DNA of 64,000 nucleotides, from the NCBI GenBank assembly GCA_964478815.1, contig CAYZKY010000001.1, positions 1 to 64,000 of the forward strand, given 5' to 3'. This DNA is from DASVNK01 sp964478815. GTDB taxonomy: Bacteria; Verrucomicrobiota; Verrucomicrobiia; Limisphaerales; SXQI01. Under the pieces are notes generated by a model, which worked only from the letters and a program-made list of their open reading frames with translations, made no database searches and was not told the DNA's origin. Positions within the stretch are counted from its first letter, which is position 1. Each line of letters starts with the position of its first letter. This document shows positions 8,028 through 15,718 of this stretch, piece after piece. The position numbers and the translations under genes were made by a program.

Positions 8028-9170
8028 CTAATCCAGCGTCTTAAGGCCCTGCACGACGCTCATTCGGGCCACGGCGAGCGACGGGCCGATGCTGGCGACG
8101 ATGCCGAGCGAGGCGGCAACGAGACAGGCCAAGCCCATGATGTGCGGTGTGACTTCGAAAACCGGAAACATATTCCCGAGAAACTGCATGATCCGAATCC
8201 GCTCGAAGAGGACCCAAGCGCCGCCGACGCCCAGCAACGCTCCGGCACCGGCCAGGCCGAAGCTCTCGGCGAGGATGAAGGCGAAGAGTTCGCGGCGGCG
8301 GTAGCCGAGGGCTTTGAGGATCGCCAATTCCCGAAATCGCTCGCGGATGGCCATGCTCATGGTGCTGGTGCTGACGAGCAGGAGGGTGAAAACCACCACG
8401 GAGCAGATGCGATTGACGAGGACCTTGATATTGCCCCACATCGAGACGAAGCCGAGTTGAAAGGCGCGCTCCGTTTCCGCGCGCACTTCGGCGGATGTAT
8501 TTTCGAAGGCCTTGTTGATGGCGGCGACGACATTCGGAACGTCTTCGAGGGTCTTGGCCTTGATCCACCAGGTGCTGACCTGGCCGGCGCCACCATTCAT
8601 TTCGTCGAGATATTTATGGTGGAAAAACATGTTCCGGTTGTCGATCGTGCCGGAATAGATCGCCGCGATGTGCAGTTCGAGATCGAAGGGATAGAAGGTG
8701 CCCTCGAGGACCACGCGGTCTCCGACCTTCATGTTGTATTTATCCGCCGTGTCCTGGCCGACCATCGCGGCGCGGCGGTCCTTGGAGAAGCCAGCCAGTT
8801 GTTCCGGGGGGACTTTGGCGTCGAGCATGATGCGGGAGACCGCTTCGGGATCGACCGCGAATTGGGCGAACATGACCTGTTCGCCCTTGTACTTGCCGCC
8901 GAACCAACTGAAAGGCGTGACCGTATCGATGCCGGGTATTTTCTCGATGACCGGGCGCTGGCGGGCCGGGAGCAAGCTGCCGAGGGAGATCTTGTTCCGC
9001 ACGATGATGCGCGACGCGGCGCCGATATCCTCGACCGGCACGGTGATTTCGCGCAATCCGACCAGCAGGGTGACGAGGAGAAAGAGACTGACGGCAACGC
9101 TCAGCACCGAGAGGATAGCCCGGCGCTTGTTGCGAAAGGTGTTCCGCAGGATAAACCCGGGAATGCTCAT
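8028..9170 (-). CDS. FtsX/MacB-type ABC permease (first copy)
   Basis: A 380-residue permease with the same fold as its neighbour: N-terminal helix (AILSVLSVAVSLFLLVTLLVGL), periplasmic MacB_PCD-like domain, and three C-terminal helices including VVFTLLLVSTSTMSMAI followed by the coupling segment RERFRELAILKALGYRRRELFAFILAES. The start overlaps the ATPase stop as ATGA, and the next permease begins 21 bases later. With two permeases, one ATPase and one adaptor the operon resembles DevBCA and MacAB-like exporters of lipids, lipoproteins or peptides. The substrate cannot be read from the sequence. Confidence 0.88.
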   Translation of the reverse strand: MSIPGFILRNTFRNKRRAILSVLSVAVSLFLLVTLLVGLREITVPVEDIGAASRIIVRNKISLGSLLPARQRPVIEKIPGIDTVTPFSWFGGKYKGEQVMFAQFAVDPEAVSRIMLDAKVPPEQLAGFSKDRRAAMVGQDTADKYNMKVGDRVVLEGTFYPFDLELHIAAIYSGTIDNRNMFFHHKYLDEMNGGAGQVSTWWIKAKTLEDVPNVVAAINKAFENTSAEVRAETERAFQLGFVSMWGNIKVLVNRICSVVVFTLLLVSTSTMSMAIRERFRELAILKALGYRRRELFAFILAESFGLAGAGALLGVGGAWVLFERIRIMQFLGNMFPVFEVTPHIMGLACLVAASLGIVASIGPSLAVARMSVVQGLKTLD

Positions 9171-9895
9171 TCGGGCACCAGCTCTCCCTTCTCAAGGTGG
9201 ATAGTCCGGCTGCCGAAAGCGGCCGCCTTGGGATCGTGGGTGACCATGATGACGGTTTTGCCGACATCGCGGGAAAGCGTCCGCAGAATATCGAGCACGT
9301 CATGGGCGGATTGAGAATCGAGATTGCCGGTCGGTTCGTCGGCGACGATGAGGCGCGGATCGGTCACCAATGCGCGGGCGATGGCCACCCGTTGTTCCTG
9401 GCCACCGGAAAGCTGTTTGGGCAGATGCTTCTGCCGGTCGGCCAGACCGACAATTTGGAGGGCGGTTTCGACAAGTTTGCGGCGTTCTTTCGACCGGAGT
9501 TTCGTTAATAAAAGTGGTAATTCAACGTTCTCATACGCCGTTAGCACTGGGATTAAGTTGAATGTTTGGAAGACAAATCCAACGTTCTGGTTTCTCCAGT
9601 CTGCCAATTGAGATTCGGAAAGCTCCGTAACATCAATGCCTTGCACGATGCACTTTCCGCTGGTAGGGCGATCAATGCCGGCGACGATGTGAAGCAAGGT
9701 AGACTTTCCAGAACCCGAAGGGCCCATCAGAGTTAAAAACTCACCGGAAAGAATGTCGAGAGAGATGCGATTCAGGGCGGTGACATTGATTTCGCCTTGG
9801 CGATAAATCTTGGAAAGATCGCGGACGGTGACGATATTCTCGGTGCGAGAACGCGCGGGAGGGGCCGTGTTGGGCTCCATAACCGATTCGACCAT
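9167..9895 (-). CDS. ABC transporter ATPase (LolD/MacB type)
   Basis: A 242-residue nucleotide-binding protein: Walker A GPSGSGKST, Q-loop in NVGFVFQTFNLIPVLTAYENVELPL, signature LSGGQEQRVAIARAL, Walker B LIVADEPTGNLD, and switch His in VMVTHD. The GNLDS motif after Walker B is typical of the LolD/FtsE/MacB group. The signature has EQ where most relatives have QQ, a mild change. An in-frame ATG 15 bases inside is an alternative start. It is the first gene of the minus-strand exporter operon and is divergent from flgM; an 18-bp palindrome lies about 43 bases upstream. Confidence 0.92.
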   Translation of the reverse strand: MVESVMEPNTAPPARSRTENIVTVRDLSKIYRQGEINVTALNRISLDILSGEFLTLMGPSGSGKSTLLHIVAGIDRPTSGKCIVQGIDVTELSESQLADWRNQNVGFVFQTFNLIPVLTAYENVELPLLLTKLRSKERRKLVETALQIVGLADRQKHLPKQLSGGQEQRVAIARALVTDPRLIVADEPTGNLDSQSAHDVLDILRTLSRDVGKTVIMVTHDPKAAAFGSRTIHLEKGELVPE

Positions 9896-9937
9896 GAATC
9901 GAGAATAGCGAGGCGACGCTGGAAAGCAAGCGGAAGA

Positions 9938-9955
9938 TTGTGAAAAATTTCACAA
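9938..9955. promoter_or_regulatory. 18-bp palindrome, candidate operator in a divergent promoter region
   Basis: TTGTGAAA-AA-TTTCACAA is a perfect inverted repeat with eight-base arms. It lies between the divergent ABC exporter operon and flgM, some 43 bases from the ATPase start. Such symmetric sites often bind dimeric repressors or CRP-like factors. No regulator gene is adjacent, so the factor is unknown. Confidence 0.4.
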
Positions 9956-10003
9956 GGGATTCGAAGGGCTTGAGGGAACGCGGCAGAATGTGCCGATTGA
10001 CGC

Positions 10004-10030
10004 TCAAGTATTGGCCTAAGGAAACGATAA
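10004..10030 (+). promoter_or_regulatory. Sigma-28 (FliA)-like promoter for flgM
   Basis: TCAAGTAT, an 11-base spacer, then AACGATAA. Compared with the enteric FliA consensus (TAAAGTTT-N11-GCCGATAA) each box matches six of eight and the spacer is exact. It ends 32 bases before the flgM start codon. flgM is a classical sigma-28 target in other bacteria, which supports the call. Confidence 0.5.
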
Positions 10031-10062
10031 GATAGGAGCGCGAACCGCGCGAACAGACTGCG

Positions 10063-10332
10063 ATGAAGATCAATTCTTACCATCCGACGATGAGCATCGA
10101 GACGGCGGCCCCTCGGAAAGCCGGCTCGACTTGTCCGGAAGAGAAGTGCGGCATCGATATGCACGAGGCGGAGATGTTGAAGCAAGACCTGGAGGAAATT
10201 CCGGACGTGCGGGCCGAAGAAGTGGCACGGGCGCGGGACTTGGTGGCTTCGAAGGACTATCCGTCGCGGGAAGTTCTGGAAGCGGTGGCCAAGAAATTGA
10301 GCGTGGCGTTCCGCAAGGGAGAAGCGGAATAG
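10063..10332 (+). CDS. flgM: Anti-sigma-28 factor FlgM
   Basis: An 89-residue protein whose C-terminal half (IPDVRAEEVARARDLVASKDYPSREVLEAVAKKL) follows the FlgM pattern: an acidic-Pro start, alternating helices and the tYxvd-like segment that packs on FliA. The N-terminal half is polar and probably disordered, as expected for a protein exported through the flagellar channel. FlgM holds FliA inactive until the hook is finished and FlgM is secreted. It opens a group with fliS and a fliT-like gene, so it is made with late export chaperones. The Shine-Dalgarno site is weak. Confidence 0.75.
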   Translation: MKINSYHPTMSIETAAPRKAGSTCPEEKCGIDMHEAEMLKQDLEEIPDVRAEEVARARDLVASKDYPSREVLEAVAKKLSVAFRKGEAE

Positions 10333-10368
10333 CGAAGCGGCCCGCGGCAGCAGATTGGGCAGGAAGGC

Positions 10369-10809
10369 ATGAATTCGGCAAGAAATCCCTGGCAGTACTA
10401 TCGTCGCGTCGCGACGGAAACGGCATCCCCGGAGCAACTGGTGCTGATGCTTTTCGACGGCGCGATCCGGTTTTTGGAGCAGGCCCGGTCGGGTTTCCGC
10501 CTGGACGACCCGCTGGAGTTCAATTCGACGATCCATAACAACGTGACGCGCGCGCAGGCGATCCTCCGGGAACTGGACGGGAGCCTGGACATGGCGCGGG
10601 GCGGGAAGTTCGCCGAGACCATGAGAGCGTTGTACGACTACATGGACCGGCGGCTGCACGAGAGCAATCTCTCGAAGACCGAAGAGGGGATAGTGGAAGT
10701 CGCGGGGCGATTCACGGTGTTGCGGGATGCCTGGGCGCAGGCGCTCTGCGGCGAGGCCAAGCCCGGGGAAATGGCAGAGACGCAGATGCCGGAATATGCA
10801 GCCGCTTAA
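10369..10809 (+). CDS. fliS: Flagellin export chaperone FliS
   Basis: A 146-residue helical protein with the FliS hallmarks: WQYYRRVATETASPEQLVLMLFDGAIRFLEQA near the N-terminus and a NNVTRAQAILRELDGSLDM segment in the second helix. FliS binds the C-terminus of newly made flagellin, stops it polymerising in the cytoplasm and delivers it to the FlhA gate. An AGGAAGG site precedes the ATG. fliD, its usual neighbour, is absent; instead it lies between flgM and a FliT-like gene with which it overlaps by 14 bases. The C-terminal tail is acidic and unusually extended. Confidence 0.88.
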   Translation: MNSARNPWQYYRRVATETASPEQLVLMLFDGAIRFLEQARSGFRLDDPLEFNSTIHNNVTRAQAILRELDGSLDMARGGKFAETMRALYDYMDRRLHESNLSKTEEGIVEVAGRFTVLRDAWAQALCGEAKPGEMAETQMPEYAAA

Positions 10810-11191
10810 GGAGCTGGACGAGATTTACGAGGCGTGGCGGTCGCTCACGGAGACCGAGGGGCTGGCCATCGCGGCCGGGGAATGGCCACGCGTGCTGGCG
10901 ACGCAGACGGCCAAGGAAGCGTTGAGGCCGAAAATCGTCGAAGCCGAGGCGAAGCTGGAAGCGGCGATGGCGTGGAATAGAGCACTGGGAACTTCGGCGC
11001 GGCAACGGTTGGGACCCGTCACGCAGCGGCTGGCAGAGCTGGAACGGATCAACCTGCGGAGCCTGGAAGCGGCCCGCTCGCACACCCGGGACGAGCAGGA
11101 CCAAATGCAGGGGACGGCGACGCGGCTCCGGCAGGTCAAGGGCGCTTATGCCGGGGCGGGAGCCAGCGCCTCTTGGCAGTTCTATTCCTAA
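10796..11191 (+). CDS. FliT-like flagellar chaperone candidate
   Basis: A 131-residue, almost wholly helical protein (QPLKELDEIYEAWRSLTETEGLAIAAGEW; ERINLRSLEAARSHTRDEQDQ) that ends in a short aromatic tail (WQFYS). Size, helix content, overlap with fliS and the common fliS-fliT gene order point to a FliT-type chaperone for FliD or a regulator, but sequence identity to FliT is too low to be sure. A FlgN-like role is possible but another gene fits FlgN better. The chosen ATG overlaps the end of fliS; a longer upstream frame reads through fliS and lacks a good start. A perfect 56-bp palindrome begins directly after its stop codon. Confidence 0.6.
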   Translation: MQPLKELDEIYEAWRSLTETEGLAIAAGEWPRVLATQTAKEALRPKIVEAEAKLEAAMAWNRALGTSARQRLGPVTQRLAELERINLRSLEAARSHTRDEQDQMQGTATRLRQVKGAYAGAGASASWQFYS

Positions 11192-11247
11192 GAGCCCGTC
11201 TGAAAATTTCCGCTGGGCCGGCCCAGCGGAAATTTTCAGACGGGCTC
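11192..11247. repeat. Perfect 56-bp palindrome (28-bp arms, no loop)
   Basis: The first 28 bases, starting GAGCCCGTCTGAAAATTTCC, are exactly reverse-complemented by the next 28, centred between 11219 and 11220. It starts one base after the stop of the fliT-like gene. RNA from it would form a very strong hairpin, so it may act as a factor-independent 3' end or block, though no U-tract follows. It may equally be a REP/MITE-like mobile palindrome. I see no second copy in this window. Confidence 0.85.
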
Positions 11248-11504
11248 AAGGCAAAAGCCCTCCCAGCCGATTCCTAAGACAGGGGAATGGGAATCGGGAC
11301 AGAGTGGGATGGGAGCAGGATCGGCATTCCGGAAACCAGGCAGGCCAACGCCTCAGGAGACCGCGAAGGCAAACGAGCTATTGCTCCAGCATGCATCGAC
11401 CGGCATTCCGCCGGGCAGAACCCACGTCCGATTTGAACCGAAGAGGTCATTTCCCAAAAGATCAACGCCTGGCGCAAGCCAGGGTGGGAAAGATTTCGAA
11501 CGGT
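11248..11504. other. Gap between the palindrome and the next gene; no gene seen
   Basis: Together with the palindrome this makes about 313 bases without a supported gene. The open frame that runs through it in the frame of the next gene has an Arg/Pro-rich composition unlike a real protein and would have to read through the palindrome. A small inverted repeat CTGGC-GCAA-GCCAG lies just before the next gene. I find no convincing promoter. Confidence 0.5.
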
Positions 11505-12068
11505 ATGACAGAGTCTGTGAAAAGCGCGGCCGCAGCCGCTTCGCCAAAGCCAGGGATCTCCTGGTGGCGATGCAGCGCCGGGCCGCTAACCGCGCTCATT
11601 TGCCTGAGCGTCGTGGATGCGGCTGGCGATTACTTGCCGGTGGTCGGGCCATCCTCCTTGCGGTTCAAAAAGCGGGCGCCTGAATCCATCGTGGCGATTG
11701 CGCCGGTGGCGCCGGTCCGGATTCCGGCGAATTCCGTGGTAGAACCTGAATCGGCGGAGGATCCCTTGCTTTCCCTGATTACGCCCCTGGAACCCGCGGA
11801 ATGGACGCGAAGCCACGGGGGAACGGAGGGCCCCGTAAAGATGGTGACAGCTCCCATGCACATCCCGAGCCTGATCGACCCCACCGGACAGTCTGCGATC
11901 ACTCCGGACCAAAACGAAGCGCCGGTCACCGCGGAGATGCTGGTTGAACTGTTTCGACCCAGTGTGGGGACCAATGGCGGGGGCAGTGCGGTGATTATTT
12001 CAACCCCCGTGACGTTGCCGGTCCCGAAAGCGCCGGCTTCGAGTTCGGCAACGTACACCGTGCAGTAG
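11505..12068 (+). CDS. Hypothetical exported or membrane-anchored protein
   Basis: A 187-residue protein I do not recognise. A hydrophobic stretch near the N-terminus (WWRCSAGPLTALICLSVVDAAG) could be an uncleaved anchor or signal peptide; the rest is Pro/Val/Thr/Ser-rich and low in charge (IVAIAPVAPVRIPANSVVEPESAED), suggesting an extended envelope protein. The ATG chosen is the first after the long frame with odd composition; the ribosome site is weak. It lies 22 bases before the TPR protein gene, so the two are probably co-transcribed. Its place inside a flagellar locus suggests an envelope or motor accessory role, which is inference only. Confidence 0.55.
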   Translation: MTESVKSAAAAASPKPGISWWRCSAGPLTALICLSVVDAAGDYLPVVGPSSLRFKKRAPESIVAIAPVAPVRIPANSVVEPESAEDPLLSLITPLEPAEWTRSHGGTEGPVKMVTAPMHIPSLIDPTGQSAITPDQNEAPVTAEMLVELFRPSVGTNGGGSAVIISTPVTLPVPKAPASSSATYTVQ

Positions 12069-12090
12069 AGCCTCCGCGGCCACATTCACC

Positions 12091-13524
12091 ATGCAGTTTT
12101 CCCAACCCAACGTGGTCCGACGAAGGACGATCCAGCTTCTGGCCAGCGGGGTCGGGCTGTGGGCTTTGGGAGTGGTGCAAGGAGGGACGGGGGCGGACAA
12201 CGCGGCGGGCTCTGAAACACAGGGGAGCGAGCACCACGCGCCAGCTCACAGCAGCGCCGGCCACGCCGGGCCGACTCCAGCGCATTCGCCGGAAGAGTTG
12301 TTGGAGGAGAAAGCGATCAGCGAAGGTGTGGATCCAGCGTTCAAGAGCAGCGCACGATTTGTCGCCTCGAGCAATTTGCTGATTTCGCTGCATCAAAAGC
12401 TGCCCGAACCCGGAGACGCCGAGTATCAGCGAAAGCTGGAGGAGGCGCGGCGCCAGCGCGAGGCACACGATCCGAAGGCAGCCGCGAAGATTTTCATGGA
12501 GCTTCTGGAGAGCCCCGCGAGCGATGTGATCAAACGCAGCGCGTGGCTCGAGCTGGCGATCGTCTCGCAGGAAACCGGCAACCTGCCCCAGGCCCAGAGA
12601 ACGTTCACCGAGTTCCTCAAGCGATTTCCGGGAGACGAGAGCATTCCGGAAGTGCTCCTGCGCCAGGGCCTGATCTATCGGGAGATGGGATTGCCGCAAC
12701 TGGCACTTTCGAAGTTTTACGCGGTGCTGAGCAGCGCGCTGGGCCTCAAGGCGGAACGGCTGACGCTCTATCAAAAGCTGGTCTTGCAGGCACAAACGGA
12801 GATCGCGGACACGTACTACCTGGAAGGCAAGTATGCCGAAGCGACCGATTTTTACCGTCGCTTATTGCGGCTGGATTCGCCGCAGCTCAACGCCGTAACG
12901 ATCCACTACAAGCTGATCCAGGCACTGGATCGAGCGGGGAAACCGCTCGAGGTCATTGCCATGGCTGGGGATTTCTTGCGACGCCGGCAGGACACGGCGG
13001 AGGAGCCGGAGGTTCGTTACCTGCTGGCCGGAGCCCTGCAAAAGCTGGGGCGCACCGACGACGCGATCCGGGAAGTGGCCAAGCTGCTGCAGCGGCAGCG
13101 CAGCCAGGCTGAGACGCAGCCGGGAAATTGGGCGTACTGGCAGCAACGGACCGGCATGCAGGTAGCCAAGTACCTGATCGAGCTAGGGGACGACGCCCGG
13201 GCGCTGCAAATTTACGAGGGCCTCCTGGGCCTGAGCGAGGCCGCCGAGTGGCGCTGGCCGATCCAATACCAGATGGGGCTAGCCTTCGAACGGCTGGGGC
13301 AACCGCTCAAAGCCCTGGCGAGCTACGACGCGATCCTGGCTGGACCGAACTCGCAAGGGACGGAAGCGAAACCCACCGACCCCGCCGAAGCGGCCTCGAC
13401 CGGAAGGCAAACGTTGCGCGAGATGGCACGGTGGCGCCGGAATTTCCTCGACTGGCAGGTGCGGACGGAGACGAGCCTGCTCGAACTCGGCGCTCTCCCC
13501 ACGACCGCCGTCCTCAATCCGTAA
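12091..13524 (+). CDS. Exported TPR-repeat protein
   Basis: A 477-residue protein with a signal-like N-terminus (basic QPNVVRRRTIQLL then LASGVGLWALGVVQGGTGA), a His/Ala-rich linker (about 40-70) and tandem helix pairs typical of TPR repeats from about 110 on (AWLELAIVSQETGNLPQAQRTFTEFLKRFPGDESIPEVLLRQGLIYREMGL; EATDFYRRLLRLDSP; EVRYLLAGALQKLGRTDDAIREVAKLL; DARALQIYEGLL; ALASYDAILAG). TPR proteins are scaffolds; an envelope location is implied by the signal. It follows the hypothetical exported gene closely and precedes the sigma-54 activator after a 400-base gap. It may be a lineage-specific flagellar assembly or motor-ring factor, but nothing in the sequence proves that. Confidence 0.7.
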   Translation: MQFSQPNVVRRRTIQLLASGVGLWALGVVQGGTGADNAAGSETQGSEHHAPAHSSAGHAGPTPAHSPEELLEEKAISEGVDPAFKSSARFVASSNLLISLHQKLPEPGDAEYQRKLEEARRQREAHDPKAAAKIFMELLESPASDVIKRSAWLELAIVSQETGNLPQAQRTFTEFLKRFPGDESIPEVLLRQGLIYREMGLPQLALSKFYAVLSSALGLKAERLTLYQKLVLQAQTEIADTYYLEGKYAEATDFYRRLLRLDSPQLNAVTIHYKLIQALDRAGKPLEVIAMAGDFLRRRQDTAEEPEVRYLLAGALQKLGRTDDAIREVAKLLQRQRSQAETQPGNWAYWQQRTGMQVAKYLIELGDDARALQIYEGLLGLSEAAEWRWPIQYQMGLAFERLGQPLKALASYDAILAGPNSQGTEAKPTDPAEAASTGRQTLREMARWRRNFLDWQVRTETSLLELGALPTTAVLNP

Positions 13525-13924
13525 CCCTTGTTTTCGTTCCGCCCCCGGAACGGAAACCACACGCGGCACGCTTCTTTGGCCGCGGCATCCGAACCCGCAC
13601 CCTTACACCTCCGCGCGTACTTCGCGCACCCACGCGAGGCGAGCGGCCGGGGAATTCCCTGCCTATCGCGGCCGCGCCAGACGGGCCTCCGGGCACAATC
13701 TGCCGGGCTGGAGCATTTCAGTTATCGGCACGCGAAACCGAGCGCGGGCCGGACGTGCTTGTAAGCGACATTGACGCGGGTTTGTAAGGATTGACTGACA
13801 AGGCTACGGCAAATTCGAGCGGGTCCCGATCTTGTGAAAAAATGGCCGATATCGAATTTTGCAGTCAGTTCGAGCGCGGCAGAGATTGCCGCACAACCAA
13901 CCCGAACTTGCGAGAAGAGAGAGT
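13525..13924. other. 400-base intergenic region upstream of the sigma-54 activator
   Basis: No credible gene. Just after the TPR gene there is a hairpin CGTTCCG-CCCC-CGGAACG (13535-13552) without a following T-run. The last 170 bases before the activator are AT-richer and should hold its promoter, with two TTGAC-like elements (near 13771 and 13792) and GCCGATAT at 13845, but I cannot align a convincing -35/-10 pair. No sigma-54 site is seen here. Confidence 0.4.
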
Positions 13925-15580
13925 ATGCCGAACGACAGAATATTGTTAGTGGAGGATCACGATGCGATTCGAAAGAGCGTGGAGCGCCAGCTCCGCTATC
14001 GGGGATATCTCGTCACGGCAGTGACGTCGCTCGCAGCCGGACGGTCGGCTCTGGCGAAAGGGAGTTACGAAGTGGTGCTGGCCGAAAGCAACCTGCCGGA
14101 CGGTTCTGGCATCGTGCTGGTGCAGGACGCGCAAGTCCGCCCGGAGCGGCCGGCGGTGATTTTGCTCACCCCAGAAGGCCAATCGCCCGGCGATTGCATC
14201 CGCGCCGGGGCGTTCGATTGCCTGAGCAAACCGGTGGCGCTGCCGCAGGTGGAGCAAGCGGTGAAGAAGGGGGCTGAGCTGGCTCGTTCGCGCCAGACGC
14301 CGCCCGCCGCGACCCCGGCCGAACCGGCCGCCGCGAGTTCCGAACCGCACGCGGAATTGTTGGGGATCAGCCCCGGCATGCAACGAGTGCGCGCACTGAT
14401 CCGCCGGGTGGCGCGGACAGACGCGACGGTCCTGATTCAAGGCGAGAGCGGCACAGGCAAGGAAGTGGTGGCTCAGTCGATCTTCCGCCAAAGCTCCCGG
14501 CCGAATGCGCCATTCGTGGCGGTCAACTGCGCGGCCGTGCCGGAGAACCTGATCGAGAGCGAGTTTTTCGGGCACGAGAAAGGCTCTTTTACCGGCGCGC
14601 TGAACAAGCGGGAGGGCCGGTTCGAGCTGGCCCACGGGGGAACGATTTTTCTCGACGAGGTCAGCGAAGTCTCGCCGCAGGTGCAAGCGAAATTGCTGCG
14701 GGTGCTGCAAGAGCGGGAAATTCAGCGGGTCGGCGGGGATGCGGCGACCAAAGTAGACGTGCGGGTGATCGCCTCGACCAACCGGGATTTGCGCGAGAGC
14801 ATTCAGAAGAAGGAGTTCCGCGAGGATTTGTACTTCCGGCTGAATGTGCTGCCGATTTTCCTGCCGCCCCTGCGGGAGCGCATGGAGGATGTGCCGGTGC
14901 TCACGGAACATTTCGTGAAAAAGCACGCGGTGCGGCATGGGGTGCGGATCACGGGGATTTCGGCGGGGTGCATGGACGCGCTACTGCGGCACACCTGGCC
15001 GGGCAACGTCCGGGAATTGCAGAACGCGCTCGAACGAGCGGTCATTTTGTGCGGCGACGGCGAATTACGGGCCGAACATTTGTGGCTGGGCGACTCGAGC
15101 GTCCCCGCGGCTGCGATGAGTAAGCCCGAGGCGCAACCGCTGACGATCCCGATGGCCCCAGTGTCGGAAGCCACCGCGCCGGAAGCGTTCGAAGAAATCG
15201 TGGGCGATCGTTTCGCCGCGCCGGTGTTCGACACATCGACGAATGCGACCGAGGCGGAGGGAGAAGCCATCGAATGGCCGATGAGCGAAGCGGGGGGACA
15301 GCGGCCGGCCCGGACGATCCGGCTGGCGGAACTGTGGGAGACCAACGACCGGCTGCCGACCATCCAGGAGATCGAGCGTGAACTCATTTTTGCGGCTCTG
15401 GCGCGTTGCCAGGATAACCGGACTCACGCGGCGCGGATGATCGGCGTGAGCTTGCGGACCCTCCGCAGCCGGCTGGCGGACTACCGCACGGAACACACGG
15501 GCGAGGTCGGCGAGGAGGCCGTGCCAGCGGTGGACGCGCGGTGGAATACGCCGTATTTCGGCGAGATTTGCCGAGCCTAG
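13925..15580 (+). CDS. Sigma-54 activator, FlrC/FleQ-type, with atypical receiver
   Basis: A 551-residue NtrC-family protein: receiver (1-115), AAA+ domain (about 145-380) with Walker A GESGTGKE (173-180), GSFTGA loop (220-225) that contacts sigma-54, Walker B IFLDE (D244-E245), and a Fis-type HTH near the C-terminus (NRTHAARMIGVSLRTLRSRLADY). The receiver keeps the acidic pair (E10, D11), T82 and K102, but the phospho-acceptor position is Glu (E54 in VVLAESNLPDG) instead of Asp. That may mimic phosphorylation or make activity independent of a kinase, as in FleQ-like regulators; no kinase gene is near. It sits directly before flgB, and five sigma-54 promoters occur in this window, four of them in front of flagellar operons. 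The ATG at the receiver start is preceded by GAAGAGAGAG. Confidence 0.9.
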   Translation: MPNDRILLVEDHDAIRKSVERQLRYRGYLVTAVTSLAAGRSALAKGSYEVVLAESNLPDGSGIVLVQDAQVRPERPAVILLTPEGQSPGDCIRAGAFDCLSKPVALPQVEQAVKKGAELARSRQTPPAATPAEPAAASSEPHAELLGISPGMQRVRALIRRVARTDATVLIQGESGTGKEVVAQSIFRQSSRPNAPFVAVNCAAVPENLIESEFFGHEKGSFTGALNKREGRFELAHGGTIFLDEVSEVSPQVQAKLLRVLQEREIQRVGGDAATKVDVRVIASTNRDLRESIQKKEFREDLYFRLNVLPIFLPPLRERMEDVPVLTEHFVKKHAVRHGVRITGISAGCMDALLRHTWPGNVRELQNALERAVILCGDGELRAEHLWLGDSSVPAAAMSKPEAQPLTIPMAPVSEATAPEAFEEIVGDRFAAPVFDTSTNATEAEGEAIEWPMSEAGGQRPARTIRLAELWETNDRLPTIQEIERELIFAALARCQDNRTHAARMIGVSLRTLRSRLADYRTEHTGEVGEEAVPAVDARWNTPYFGEICRA

Positions 15581-15678
15581 CCGGCTTAACTCCGTCGCGA
15601 CCAACGATTTCGCGACAAGACGCTGAATCGCCGCCCATCACGCGGCAAAAAGGGGCAGGAACGGACGCCGCCACGAGG

Positions 15679-15694
15679 TGGCATCCGGCTTGCT
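15679..15694 (+). promoter_or_regulatory. Sigma-54 promoter for the flgB operon
   Basis: TGGCATC-CGGC-TTGCT, with GG and GC exactly ten bases apart and a full TTGCT -12 element. Transcription would start near 15705, leaving a 14-base leader that contains the AAAGGAA ribosome site before flgB. It would drive the long flgB-to-flhF gene run. Confidence 0.75.
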
Positions 15695-15718
15695 AAAAGG
15701 CACGAAAGGAACCGGCGC

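Noticed and set aside
11148..11504. Upstream extension of the hypothetical exported protein
   Set aside because: It would run through the perfect palindrome and has a composition typical of non-coding GC-rich frames.
13535..13552. Hairpin CGTTCCG-CCCC-CGGAACG as terminator of the TPR gene
   Set aside because: Stem is good but no T-run follows; kept only as part of the intergenic note.
13845..13852. GCCGATAT as a sigma-28 element upstream of the sigma-54 activator
   Set aside because: No -35 box at the right distance; only three of eight bases match.
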